The notes below the pieces were generated by a model that was given only the letters and a program-made list of their open reading frames with translations, had not been told where the DNA came from and did no database searches. DNA of 64,000 bases, taken from the NCBI RefSeq assembly GCF_008831285.2, contig NC_045145.1:13948802-14012801 (forward strand), read 5' to 3'. Shown piece by piece: positions 13,246 through 27,100 of this stretch. Source of the DNA: Nymphaea colorata. Taxonomy: Eukaryota; Streptophyta; Magnoliopsida; Nymphaeales; Nymphaeaceae. Every line of letters starts with the position of its first letter. The stretch's first letter is position 1. The position numbers were made by a program, and so were the translations under genes.

Positions 13246-13929
13246 GAACAACCAGTAAAAGGATTCTGATCAGAAATAAAATAGACTCAGACCCGCACGG
13301 CTTCCCAACCTCCCTCATTCCATGGTCCAAAATTTAAAGTACCAAAAATGTTCCACGAGGAGTCGGAATTAGGGCGAAAACGAAGCGCCAGATTCAGTGC
13401 GAGGGGCGTTCGGGATCCAAGATGTGCGTCCACTGTCCTCCGTTTGCGTGCAGTTCCGGCGAAGCTTCCAGCAGGCCGGCGGACGGGATTTAAGGTTTAA
13501 CCTCAACCTCTACCATCCGAGCATTTCGCGGGTAGAAAATAGGTCGAGGCTTCCCACTCACTTGTCCCCTGACGTTGGCGACAACGGCGTTACGTGATTG
13601 CATCCACTTACAAGTGAAATGGCCACATCGCCCTCCGTCCCGTTTCGGACCGGCGAGCCGAAATCAGCTGGGGAATCGCGCCCACCCTCCCCTTTGATTA
13701 AGGACGAAGGAAAAGTTGCTTTGCTGCCCGCAAAGAACGAGCTCGATGGGCGAGCCTGATAGCATTGTCTCGCACGGCCACGTGCGGCCCACCTAGCCGG
13801 GTCGTGGGCTGGGCTGAGTCAGAGCCCTGAGGCCGAGGGCATTCGGTGCTAGCGCAGCCGGTCCGGTCTGGTGGGCTCGGCAGGAACAGGAGAGACAGTT
13901 TTTTGTTTTTTTGGCTTCTTCCTGGTGAG

Positions 13930-14106
13930 CTGAGGGAGGGCAGCGTCGTGCTCGTGCGGGCGTCGCGACGCGTCGCGGGTGGCTCGTGCTTCGTGCGGCC
14001 GCTTGGGAGGTCGCGGATTCGAATCCTGGGGGCCCTCGCCGCGCGTCCGTCGACACCAAGTTGCCCTAACGCTTCGTAGATGGAATATTACGAAAATAAA
14101 CAAAAA
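13930..14106 (+). mobile_element. Possible tRNA-derived SINE relic
   Basis: GGATTCGAATCCTG at about 14014-14027 matches a Pol III box B (GGTTCGANNCC type). TGGCTCGTGCTTCGTGCGG, about 35 bp upstream, is in the right place for a degenerate box A. An A-rich stretch (GAAAATAAACAAAAAGC) follows at about 14092-14108. No intact tRNA cloverleaf can be drawn: acceptor arms do not pair. This fits a SINE better than a tRNA gene. Confidence 0.25.
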
Positions 14107-16162
14107 GCATATTCTTGCTGCCTCACCCGGTGGCTTGGCTTGAGCCGCGTGGCTCATGCTGTCTCTGGATTCAAAAGCAGATTGACCATCACGTCCTTGC
14201 AACTCCCAAATGCTCGTTAATTGCTCGGTTTCAATGGCACAAGATCTCTTTATCGGGATTCCGCTGTTGTTACAAATAACAACAGAAGTCTCGATACAAA
14301 CTTTAACGAAAATTTCCAAAAAAAATGTTGACTAGCTGATTTACACATTTATGTGATTAGTTTCTAACATGTAAAAATAAATAGGTGACTGGACGAACCA
14401 GTCCCAGCTACTCGCATCTTTCTCTCTCACTTGAGTTATATATATACATATGGATCTAATTATTAGTTGATCAGTAGCCGACAGCGAACCGCAGATTTTG
14501 GTTTGGTCTGTGTCGTTGGATCTTACGGGGAAAATGATGGTAGTGAGAGCAACCCTTCGGGGAGCTGGTTGTCCCAAGTTTCGGATTCTTTGGCAACGCC
14601 GGACCCACAAAAGAGAAGAAGAGTAGAGTAGGGGACCCTGCCGTTGTTCTACATATTATATGAAAATGAAATCAACTAGTGAGCGGCAACGTGTATGAAT
14701 AGGACACGGGATCAGGCGGATATGCCACCAATTAGTAAGGACAACACCCACTTCTGCGGGTCATCATGTCTCTAAAACCATGATTTTGTGAAAGAGAGAG
14801 ATTTATTTACCAAGCAAAAAGGCTCTCACATAAAAGAAGTTTAAACCAAGAAATATTGACCGATGGTCGGATCTTATCCTGCTCATAAAAAAAAGAAGTT
14901 TAAAGCCGGATCCAAATCTATCTGAACCATCTACATTCGATGCTGTGTGATTGGCCTCAGCAGAGAAGCAGTACGCGTTGCCTCAGCAAGGCGGAAAACG
15001 ACACCCAACCATGGGCTTGGTGCTATCTATCTTGTCATCTTGGTAAAACTTTTATCAGCCGCTTCTTTCTAGTAGATGAAAGAATGATTAGTTCTATCGG
15101 CAAAAGAAACTTCCTGTTTTACAAGCAGATTTGACCCCTCGTTTAACATTGTTCTAACATTTTTAGGTTGTTTGATTGAATGGAGATCCAAAACCAGAAT
15201 CATATCCGATTGATATTATTAGTTTTCACTGCAGGCGTCCAAATATGTCTTCAATCTCGAATAAAGATGTTCAACGATAGTTATATTCAGGAGATGGGAC
15301 AGGAATAACCGGATACAAGTTCGATCGCAGTTACTGAAACTTGAAATGAGAGTAGGAAGGGACACATGAGCTAAAGGGAAAAGGAATATTTTTGGACAAA
15401 GAAATGTATATCCAACAAAGGACAAAAGCTGTATGGATAATAGAAAATTACGTTTTGGAAAAGCAGGGATACATGTTCAATTCTAATTTTTTGTTCATTT
15501 AATCATTAAATGCAAGAAAAACCTTAGCAAATTAAGCATGCCCTTGTTGAAATATTCTTATTTTTGTCAGAAAATAAAGAAATAGGTAGGAAGGAAGATG
15601 AAGTAGGAGGTCAGCGACATGGAAACAAATGAGAAAAAAAAAAGACATACAAACAATTTTATTATGATTAATTAAAGAATAACTTAGTATAAATATAGGC
15701 CCAATAACAAAGCGATTAAATATGAATTAAAAGTTGGGTTTGGTTTCCAAGAGCTAAACTCATGTAAGTGCACCGGCACCGCCTTAAATAATGTTGGTAT
15801 CATAGTACCACCAAAAGTCGAGACCGTGTACCAATTCTTAATGGATTTGAACGTGAGGCATTTGGACCACATTCGTTTTGGTTTTCTCGATCCTTTTTAT
15901 TTTTACTGAGAGCATTACGGACGGATTTATTTGAAAAGGTTAAAGTTTTCACCATCAATTTTTACATTTCATCTAAGTCAGAGTAAGATCAATCTCATTT
16001 TGGGACCGATTGTCTTCTACCTTCTCTTTCTTAGGATCCACTCATATGAAGCAACGAATACGACTGAAAAATGAGAAAAGAACAAAAGTATGTGAAAATG
16101 GAGAGAGAAGAGAAGAAAGGAAAAGAACAAGTCCTATTTTCAGATTATTCAACTTCAACTTA

Positions 16163-16214
16163 CTCTCTCTCTCTTTCATATATATATATATATATATATG
16201 AAAGAGAGAGAGAG
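16163..16214. repeat. 52-bp perfect palindrome (CT)n-(AT)n-(AG)n
   Basis: A 15-base arm CTCTCTCTCTCTTTC (16163-16177), a self-complementary 22-base AT run (16178-16199) and the exact reverse complement arm GAAAGAGAGAGAGAG (16200-16214). The whole stretch can fold into one uninterrupted hairpin or cruciform. Confidence 0.95.
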
Positions 16215-19200
16215 AAAGAAACATGCATGTACCTAACCTTAATATACGGGACTTTATGTGAATTGTCTAGGCCACTGATTTTAACACTAAGTGGTGTAAA
16301 TTAAGTTGAAAAAACTGGAAACCTAGTTATATTTTGAAGAGATTAAAAGAGACAAAAAAATCTCAATTAAGCAACTCATTGGTTTCATTTGTTGAAGCGT
16401 ATTTCAGTCTCTTAAAAATACAATTGGATTTTTTTTTTACTTAATTTCTACCATTAGATCTACTTAAAGTCCGAGACTAATATATATATATATATATATA
16501 TTATAATGTTCGTTCGTGTATACTTAGCAGCTTGAGGCGCTCTAGATGATAGGTCTTTTTATACTTTTTGCTCATAAATGTTTTCACAAACCAAGGTTGC
16601 TTTGGTCAATTGAAAATGATCAGCCGTATATTCGTCCGCACAGCTTTCACCTTGTTTGTATTAGCCACTTGAACCGTACGCGGCTAATATAAAAAAATTA
16701 CCACGGTACTTTTCAAGCTGCATCTTTCGTTTTTTTTTTTACTTTTTCCGTTTTCCTTTTTACAGCCTTGAAGGCCTGTAAACTTTACAGACATGAGGGA
16801 TATATATATATATATATATATATATTACAAAACTTTCATCTTTTTCTAATGTTCTTCTTGTTTGGTTAGGGAAACTAGGGTTGCAAGTTGCGAGAATCTG
16901 GCTTGAAGATTTTGATACTTTTTAACGCACCAAATCCCACTTTTAACTTAACCTCCAATGCATTCAATTCAATTTGTTTAATCCTGACGCTGAATTGGAG
17001 TTCTTTTCAGGACCAGTGACGCGTTGGCTGCCTTGTGATTGAGAAAATCTTCGATGTCATGTCTTGCCTCGGGAAACTAATGTGCTCACATTTTTCTTTG
17101 AGAAACAGTTTATATCCATCCCATGTTTACCGACTTAGTGTTAGGGATATTTTCCACCTGTTTGCAAAGATACATTGATCGTAACGATGATGACTAGATA
17201 GAGCGTGTCCTTTTAAGAAATTATCGAATCAATCCCTAGCCGATTGCCCATTGAGAAAATGTGTCAATTGCCAATGTATCAAATTAATCATAGCTAAGTT
17301 AAATGTGTCAACTGACATGGCTTTAGTGACATGAACCTATTTTGCTTACAACTCTGGTTTAAAAATATTGACACCAACTCTTCCCATGTGATTAGGTAAA
17401 TAAAAAAATTAACTTGAAGACATATGCCATCCTAACTTTAAAATACACTAATGATGGCTTTAAGAGGTTTTGAGGCACCTATTTTTCGTACTAAGTTGTA
17501 TCTGGTTGATAACTTTTTAGAGGGAGAAAAAAAAAAAAATCATCTGATGACACTATTGGCCCTAATTCCCAACCAAATGATAGGAAGGTGGGAACATAAA
17601 CATAGCATCACATCATAACGTAGGGATGATGACATAAACATGAGCAAGGATATTAGGACGTAACCATTTCAATAAGCGAGCCAACCCATTAATTAACCTT
17701 CTACAGAGAGCATCGTTTCTTGCACACCACAAGGTGGAGAGAGAGATATATATATTACTTCTTGTCTAATTAGGCCGCTACATGACTTTATTTAGTGAGT
17801 GGGCTCCTCTTGGTAAGAAGGAAGAATTGTGGGTCTGCGAATGTGAAAAACGGGTCAACAAGCACTGAAGTACGGGTGTTGCTGACATGAAACCATAAGG
17901 GACTCTTTGTTTTTCACTCTCCAACTCAATTCAGACGGAGATCAGATGGCTCAGACCTGCTCGGCATATTAAAACATTAATAACTGTTGCTCTGCCGACA
18001 GCTGCCTGCTGCTGCTGCCGGTGTTCGGCCGCCTGGTTGGTTCATACGTCCGCCCGATGGTTCAGGACCTCTGGGTTCCTTTTGGAAACTCCCCACCCAC
18101 CGTTTCTTTCGAGTTCTCAATGAACTCTCAGAAAAAACTACGACTCAGACTGGGGAAGTATGAGCCTTGCTATTCTTTTCTTTCTCCGCTTTGTTCTCTT
18201 TTATGATGGAGTTACAATAAATATTTTCTTCTTTTCTCCAACAACTGGTGAAAGGCTACCTCGCTCTTGGTGCACAATTTTCAGATGTCTCTGTCGCCGA
18301 TAGGAACTGCGTAATGACATCACAAGGATTCACGATTTTGGATTATTCACAAAAACCGTGCCGTATTTTTTATTAATTCAGTTTCATGCTTGAGAATTTT
18401 GATAAATTCATGACAAGTCGCACATGGGAACGTTTTATCAGCCTAACCACGGTTAATTCTCAGCAAATCTTAAACTTAGTATATCGTTAAATTTGTTGAA
18501 TGGCAAACGGAGAAAGAGAGCTCGTCCTTTTTTCGAAGGCCAAATGCCAAAGAAAAAGAATTAACCATGGTGAGCTTGTTTTGGCTTTTTTAAAATTCTT
18601 GAGCACCTAATATTATTAATCGAAAAGGTCAGCATGTTTTCGTGGGCAGCTTTTCTCTTTGATAAATGAACCATGAAATTGTACCTCGCCATCAATAGTT
18701 TAGAATCAAGCAAGCTCGTCTTTTCTTTCAAAAAAAAAACAAAAATTGAATTTCATTTTCAACTAATATTTTAAAGCATAAAAAATAATTATTGTCAATT
18801 TTAGATCAAAGTTTTTAAAAAAATTTGGTGACTCTTCCAATGTGCAAAGACCATTATCTTTTCATGCAGGAACATGCACCTCAATCTCCAATTGGAAGTT
18901 GACATTCACAAGAGCAAATTATAATATTTTGAACATTAAAAAAAAATGATATGTTTCAAAATCTTGGCTGGAGAGGGAAAGGGGTGCCCCTAGCCACACG
19001 AGACGACATCGTGGGAAGGTCGATAAAACGAGTCGCAACATATTTTTAAATATAACCGCGACTTCTTGATTTTCCCTGCCTCCTCCTCACTTTAAAAGGT
19101 CCATCTCTCTTTATTAGATGAAGGCAACCAGAAGACGAGTCAGTTTATTTGCACCAGGAACGAAGATTCAATAATAATAACAACTCATCCTGCAGCTTTA

Positions 19201-20459
19201 CTGAAATTCTTGACTCCATGAGTGCGGGTGAACCATCCAATCAAGTTTCCGGCTAATTCTAAGTTGGTTCGGTCCCTGAACCGCACTTGTAATGGAAAAT
19301 CCATCGGCACTTGCAAACAGAGGAACCCGCAAAATGGCACTTCTTCCATAGCCCTTTTCAATTGCGTTCTTAGGAAATTGGTGTCCTGAGTCCCTTAGAG
19401 ATTAAACAGAATGGACTTAAAATTTGTTTTTGAGAAAATAAAGAAATGTTTAACTAGGTGAAGTTGGTGGTGCCCACTTCAAAAAAAAAAAAAAAAAAAA
19501 AAATGTAGATGTTGACAGTTTATATGTACGCAATTCGGTTTGAAGATCGAAGTATTCTTCCCCGGATTGCAGTCCGTTTAAGAAAAACAAGAATAAAAAA
19601 TGATGGGGACAAAGTATTCTTTGCTTATACCAAGGATCACAAGCACATTGTCTGATTCAGTTTTTAATAGCAAATGTCTCCTCCTGCAACAGTCTGAAGA
19701 ATGAAGAGTGTCATAGTTGCTATATTCAATTGCTACTTTTATGGAAGAGCAATACAATACGTCAGCTGCTTAGAATACATTTTGCCTCTCGCTTTATTTA
19801 TATGCTATCGAGGAAATGTATGAGCTATGGGATGACATCCTTTTTTTTTTTCAAATTGGAAACTGTTCAACTTATAATGTTTCTATGGAGCGAACCAACA
19901 ATTGGGTCAACATTATTTTTTTTAAAATTTTTCTGTTTGTTATTTTTACATGAAAATGAAGCAATAGACCTTAGATGAGTTAAATGGTTCCCTCTTATAG
20001 TTAACATATAAACTGCTAACTAACAAGCATTGAAATGCAATAACAGTAAATTCGGCCCACGTATGAGAATATTTAAGGAACCAGTAAAAATCGTTGGGGA
20101 CCGTACCCCCCTGCGCACGTAAGTTTAGGTGAGCGCTAGCCCACCCATCAATTACGCTTGATGTCACCACAGCAAGACGGTGGGTGCTCCACTCCCGAGC
20201 CGGGCAGGACACTTGCGTCGTTTTCTGGTCGACTCGGCCAGTCCCTGCCGACCCGGCTCGGTTGAGGGCAATCTCGGCATTTTAAAGTCAAAGTCCACGA
20301 CCCCGTCCTCCTATTAAAAAAAAAAAAAAAGGAGCGGTCAGGAGAGAGAGAGGGGTCAGCCACGCCGCCGTCGACGAGCCGAGTGGGGGGCGTGGCTTTT
20401 GAAAGGTGGCCACGTTGCGCAGCAAAAGGGGTCCAGCTGTCGTTCAGGGGAGAGAGCGC

Positions 20460-21140
20460 AGGGAAGGCCTATTAATGGTGGCCCTTCTCCGCTTCTCTCT
20501 TACTCACAGCGAACGACGACGACTGTGGTGGTCGTGAGATCGTAAATCACGAAGTTCAACAGCAACAAGCAACGGCCCTTCCACCTGTGGCCTGTGAAAT
20601 GTATATCCCCCGCCTTTCTCTCTCTCCTGGCGACGCGCCTAAAAGAGAAGGGAGGGAGGAAGGCGCAATGTGATTTAGGCTATTAATTGAGGGAGAAGGA
20701 AGGGTGGGGAGGCTTTCTTGTGGGGGAGCGACGTTGGAACATCTCGTCGGCCCGGCGGGATATTTCCTCGTCGAGCGGCGGGTTCCTCGGGAACCGTGCT
20801 GTCCGCAGCGGGATACGTATCTATCTAACGCCTCCCCAGGCCTGGGGAGACCCGACTCCCTTCGTTCGCGCATCTCCGCGAGTCGCGAAGTCTTCGGCGG
20901 GGTTTGCGGCGGGTTCGGTAGGAAAGATCGGAGAGACCGCTGTTTTGGCGATCTTGTAGCCGTCGGGAATTCGCGTTCCCTCAAGAACCGCTCCCGCTCT
21001 CTCTCTCGCTCGCGTTCCCCTTTGTTCTTGGTTTGGGTTTCTTGGGAGGAGAATTGGTCGGGCGGGTAGTTTCTGGGGGAGAATCCGGCCGTTTGGGTGG
21101 CCGGAGTTGCGAGCGGATGAGTTGATCCGACGGTGAATGA
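20460..21140 (+). promoter_or_regulatory. GC- and CT/GA-rich promoter and 5' leader of the ORP gene
   Basis: This block is much richer in G+C than its surroundings and contains CT/GA tracts (for example 20998-21012). Open frames on both strands run through it without coding character. No clear TATA box is placed. CCTATTAATGG at about 20468 is AT-rich but weak. The transcription start is not determinable from sequence alone. Confidence 0.45.
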
Positions 21141-24100
21141 ATGCATCCGTTTTGCTGCGTGACGTCCACTGTAAACAGCGAGCAGAATCTGGTGGGCGAT
21201 CCCGTTGACATGCCCGTGAGGTCGGAGGTCGGAGGGGAACGGGAGACGATGAGCAGGGAGGCGTCTCTGCGGTCATTCTCTATCTCGTCGGCGCCGGCAG
21301 GAGATACTGGCAACGGGTTCCGGACATCGACGGCAAGCGATCAAGGCAGGCTCCGACTGGCGGATTTCTCAATGAGGGGGTCGCTTCATGAAAATTACGA
21401 TCTCCGGGAGGTGAAGCTCAATAACATCGTTGGTAGTGGGATCTCAGGGATCCTCTACAAGTGGGTGAATTACGGAAAGGGGTGGAGGCCACGGTGGTTC
21501 GTTCTCCAGGACGGGGTACTGTCTTACTACAAGATCCATGGACCCGACAAGATCGAGGTGAACCAGGAAACGGAGAAGGGGGCCAAAGTCATCGGAGAGG
21601 TGTCCTACCGTCGTATGAGCAAACGCAGGAACGGAAGCAATCATCAACGCCACAATCACCATCATCAACAGAATAATCATTATCAGAATGGAGATTGCTA
21701 CTCGCGGGGAAAGCCTGTCGGAGAAGTTCATCTCAAGGTATTTCAGTTTCTTCCTTCTTGGTCTCTTTCTCTTCTTCTGCAACACTCACTTTTTTTCGAG
21801 TATTATTTTCCTTAATACCTTTCCTTTCTTCTGTCCATTTTTGTCTATCTCCCCTCCCGCTGGTCAGCGTTGTGTTTGGCTTCGGGGTATTTACTCGAAT
21901 ACCTGAAGACTCCTGCCGTTTTCTGGTGCTCTTGTTGGAAGCATCGCGTTCAAGTCCCTAAGTTCGAATACGAACGATATTAGATGGCGCTAACAACTGG
22001 GTTATATGCTCTCTCTCTCTCTCTGATCTCTCGTATCGCTTCCTTTTGAAGCATTAAGTTGGTCAATGTGAGGGATTAAAGAGGAATAATAACCAATCAT
22101 TCAGCCACGAACTAAGCAGGTGGAAACTTCAGATTCTGAGATGTACCCTGATTTCAGTTTCCCTTTTCCCTTCTTTTTACCTGGTGCAGTGTTATCTGCA
22201 ATTCTTCGATTGCTTGCCCTGTCGTGCAAGTACGAGCGGCGCAACTACCCCGTATCTTTTTTGCCTTCCTGCACCTGTTTCTTTTTGACGTTCTTTTCGT
22301 GTCCGTTTTATGCTGATGAGTTTTCTTTAGGTCTCTTCCATTAGAGAGAGCAAATCGGATGACAAGAGATTCTCCATTTTTACCGGAACGAAAAGGCTGC
22401 ACTTGAGAGCAGAGACTCGGGAAGATCGGGTTACCTGGGTGGAGGCCTTGCAGGCTGTGAAAGACTTGTTCCCCAGAATGTCAAATAGTGAACTTATGGC
22501 GCCACTTAATGGTATTACTATTTCCACGGAGAAGCTCAGGCAGCGATTATTAGAAGAAGGGCTTAATGAAGCCTCAATCCTGGACTGTGAACAGATCATG
22601 AGGACTGAGTTTTCAACGTTACAAAATCAGCTGATTCTTCTAAAACAGAAGCAGTCTCTGCTCCTGGATTCGCTACGGCAGCTAGAGGTGAGCCCTTTTA
22701 TTTTTGGATTCTCCTGTTTGGTTTTCAGCGTATCTTTTCTGTCTTTAAGTTGGTATGCTGTTTTGCTGATTTTATTCTGAAGTAATCATATAAAGCACTT
22801 GGTGCCTGTTTTTAACATGCTACACAGAGTTAGCCGTAGGAATTTAGGGCTCAAGCAGTTGGCAGTCCTTTAGTTGACACTTCCATGTGGTCGGTTCTGA
22901 TGAGGCATCATTGGGAATTTTTCAGTTAACGCCATATGAAATTAATGATGGTAGCTGCAGAAGTCTTGAGGTTGAGCAACCTCGTAAGCATTCCTTTTCT
23001 CTTTTGAAGCATTCAACTCTCATTATGATAATTCTAGGCGTACTTGTGTTAGGCCATTGGAACATGTGAGGAAGGTGACTTTGTTAAGTGAACAAACTCA
23101 TAAGAGTTAGCATGTAAATATTGATGCTGGTAGCGACAGGATATGTTTATTTTTTTCCTGGTTTCTTTTTTTTTTAAGTATATGCTGCATGAATATTGAA
23201 TTTGGCAATCTTTCATTTCATACATGTGACTGGAACTGGCAGAACCAACACTAACGGATGGTTAATTAGGTTGTCCATTTATTTCTAATTTTATAGGTTT
23301 TGTTACCTTTCCTGTTAAGTATCTATATCTTTGTTGCTCTTTAGCATTAATCCCTGGAACTTATTCTGTCATCCTTCACTGGTTCTACACGAGAAAATTT
23401 AACCTACTACATATACGGACTCGATGCTGTCTGTTGTCTGTGTCAATTGTCACTTTTGGTCCTGCACAATGCGACCAGGTGCAAGTCAATTATTTTTGGT
23501 TGACGTAAATGGCTGGCACCAGTTCACTTTACGCTGTTTGGCTGACTCAAGAATCTGAACTTGCTATTCGAAGTTCTGAGTCTTGAAGGCTTTAAACTCT
23601 GATGATGGTACTTTGGGGTTTCAGAAGAGGATGCCACCTAGTATCTGACCTGAATAATCAGATTGCCTAGGAAAAGCAGCTTCATCAGAGATTCAGAGGT
23701 TAAAGTCAAGGTCCTTTGAGTTGGCTTTTTGGGTTTTTGTGAAATTTGTTGTCATTCTATTCAACTAGGTTCCACCAGAAGACAGAAAACCTCTTCTTCT
23801 TGTAATGACGTTTACATTTTCTAGATTCAGGCTCCTCCTTTGGCATTATACTTTTTTTAAACGTTGAATGTGGACCATCCCCATATGTATTTTCTGTTCT
23901 TTTAACCAAAGTTGGTAGAGCAGGACGAAAATGTGGACACTGTTCATAAATGGAGGCTGTCATTGACTCTCAGGCAGAGGACCCGTGAGGCATCCCAAAC
24001 TTTAGGGAACTCTGAGACAATTGTTTGGAATCACAAGAAGGGGAAGAACAAGAAAAGTGAAATGAAATCCAGCCAATCCGTCTTTCCTAAAGAGGTCAAA

Positions 24101-27100
24101 CAAGAAGTGCAAGGTTGTGAGGACAAGTGAAGAAAGATCTTATGGATTGAGTCAACCAAGAAGATTAAAACTAGAGTATTTTGAAGTTGCTCTTTTGTTC
24201 GTTTTTTTTTTTTTTTGTAAAGCATCTCTGTCTTACAACATCAGCTAGAAAAAGTAATCAAGTTTTGCTATTAAAGTGGTTCAAGAGCTCGAAATCAGCA
24301 TCTGTATATGGTTTGTATTAGAGAGAGACATTATTCTCTTTCATATAATATCTACATAAACTAGTCCATCAAATTAAGGATTCATCCTCATGAATTTTGT
24401 TTGTCCAAAATAATTAAATTGTGTCCTTAGGAGAATTTCTGGATAGTAATGGATTGGTATTGTCTAAATACCATTTATTCTGTTCGATCTGGCTCTTTTT
24501 GGTCCTTGGATGTGATAAGCTTTTTTTGGTTCTAAGAAGTAGCTGCTGATAATTACAAAAGCAAGGTTAAACATTGTACAAGGCTAGTTTCCTTGTGTAC
24601 TAGGCTGACAGAATCGTCTATCATGGCAAACAACATGGTTTCCTTGAAAATTTGATTTCAGCAATCCCCTATGTACAAAATCAGTCTCTCAACTGCTTTG
24701 GGAAAATTTGCAGTTCCTGTTACCATCTTTTCCAGTTCATAACCATCTAAATTATTTTCTGATCTCAAGTTTGATTAAAAATATTTTCCCCTATTTGGTT
24801 AGGTGTAAACAGTCAGATTTTGGATTTCCACTTTGGTTGGTTTCAAGAAAAATTTCAGTTGCCTTCAAGAAAGAACGTTTTTCAATGAAGTCAAGAACAA
24901 GTGGAAATGAAATAAGAAGCGTCACCTAAGCCAAGGGAGAGATGACTTTTCCTTTCCAGTTCCTGTCTTTGACTAACCACATGCTGCTTGCTAGGTGACA
25001 CTGTTTACAGTATTCGTGTGTCCATTGTTTTCTATGTTATGGAGGAAAACTCTTTCTTGGGAAAGAAAAATAAAAGATAAAAAATATCGTTCTATAATTT
25101 CCAACCCTGTACTTTCTTTTTGATAACTTTAGTAGTGCGACAATCTAGTCTAATAATTGAAATTATATCCTGTAGACAGAAAAAGTTGATTTGGAAAATA
25201 CCCTTGTTGATGAGAGTCAAAGACAGTTGGAGCACGGGACATCTCTCAGATCCAGAAATGACAAATTTAGTGGTATGAATACGAGAGAATTTATTTAGCA
25301 CCTTGATTGTTTTGTTACTTTACTGCTCCCCATCATGTGGCAAGTACCTTCTGAAAGTGAAGATTATAGTCTAAATAATTTTTTGTATAGTAGTAAGAGA
25401 AGCACAGAGAAACTTAGAGGAACTATTGATTTGTTACATTGTCTATGCAGATTTTTGGTGGTTTCTGGAGGCTTGCAATTGTTTCTTCCTTCAGTTGAAT
25501 TCTGTGTTCATACTTTCAGTCAGAGGAATTTGCAAATTATTGAATTCACAGACTTATTTACAGCATAATTCAGAAGAAACAATGGTTTCAGCAGCCTATC
25601 TAGTCATATCCATTGTTTTCATCGTTATTTTTTTGTAATTGATGATTTTTTTTGTTTCTTTTGCCTCTTGATGTGGTCGTGACAAAAAATTTAAACGACG
25701 AAAGATGGAGTAACAATCTCAGATTTTTGGTAAAGCCAATCTTTTCAAAACTTTTAAATGAAAGTGCGAGTGTCCAATGCTGAGCCTAGTGTTGAGGTTT
25801 TCTCCTTCCATTCGGGACATAGTAAATCCTTTAGTCATTAAATTTACATTAATTAGGCTGAGGCCATTGAATGCTGAAAATATTCCTTTTGTGAGGTTGC
25901 TTATCTCTGTTTCTTAGTTATTTCTCGTGGTCTTAATTCCCAGCAATAAAAGCAACACAAGTTCTATAAGGATCTGATACTCCAACACTGCTTGTTTCTT
26001 GTTCTTATGCATATGCTTCCTACTTTCCTATATTCATGAGTCTAAGCATTTTACAGTTTATCAAATTGGTAAAACTGATAGTACACTCTGGATAATCAAA
26101 GGTAGTATCTCTTAAGCCAAGAAACAGAAGACTTCAGCTTGTTAACTGGCCATAACAAGGATATGTGGTGCAGTATACAGGCATGGTTGTCACTCGTCAA
26201 CATACTTTCTTTTGAAATCGGTGAAATGGTCATTATTATGGAAGATTTTTATATTTTCCCATGCACAAGAAACTGGTGAAATTATTGAAGATATTGGGAA
26301 TAAATGAAACAGCTTAAGTACATGATTCTACTAACTGAATTAATTCCATAGTAAAATCTCTACATGTCAAACATCAAAAAATTCAGTTCATATTTCCAGC
26401 AACCTTGTTTCATGAATTTTTTTCTTTTACACGCTGTCCTGGTTTCTGAGCCATTGTGATGTTACTTGGCTGAATGCATTATTGCATCTGGTTCAAAAAA
26501 GTTTTTTTTAGCTCTTAGTTGTTCAGAGTTTATGATTTGATTGCTGTTCTGTTTTTCTTTTCTTTTTATTTTTCAGAGGGTAGTGTAACTGAATCAGACG
26601 ATGACAATGAAAGACCAGATGCAGCAGAGGAGGAAACAGATGATGAGGATAACACATTCTTTGATACCCGTGACTTTTTATCTTCAAGTTCTTTCAAAAG
26701 CAGTGGGTCTGAATTTCAAAGATCGTCATTTGATTCAGATGAACAGGAACTTTGTCCAATTGATGCTGATGGCCAGGTTGATGTTTCCATGCTGTATGTT
26801 GGTTTTAATTATCCACATGTTAGAAGGCGTAAAAAGTTGCCAGATCCTATTGAAAAGGAGAAGGGTGTTAGCCTCTGGTCGATGATTAAAGACAATATAG
26901 GGAAGGATCTTACAAAAGTTTGTCTTCCAGTTTACTTCAATGAACCACTTTCTTCCCTACAGAAATGTTTTGAAGATTTGGAGTATTCTTATCTTATTGA
27001 TCGAGCTTACGAGTGGGGTAAGAGGGTAAGTTGGAAATGAACATGAAAACTGTTATTTCATGTGGAGCACTCTTATTTTGAATCCATTCAGTTCATCTGA

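Larger units (their letters stand above)
13246..20450. other. Intergenic region with GC-rich islands
   Basis: I see no supported gene. 13380-14060 is unusually GC-rich for the window, and its open frames on both strands mirror each other. 16163-16214 is a perfect palindrome (listed separately). (TA)n runs occur near 16480-16501 and 16800-16826, and poly(A) near 19482-19503. 20100-20450 is GC-rich and leads into the ORP promoter. The rest is AT-rich DNA without recognisable domains. Confidence 0.55.

Noticed and set aside
13849-14319. 156-codon minus-strand frame containing DSNPRPP
   Set aside because: SNPRP is what a Pol III box B looks like when translated in reverse, so this is not a protein-coding gene.
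20556-21146. 196-codon minus-strand frame and overlapping plus frames before the ORP start
   Set aside because: Several frames are open at once in a GC-rich leader, so openness reflects composition. No domain is recognisable.
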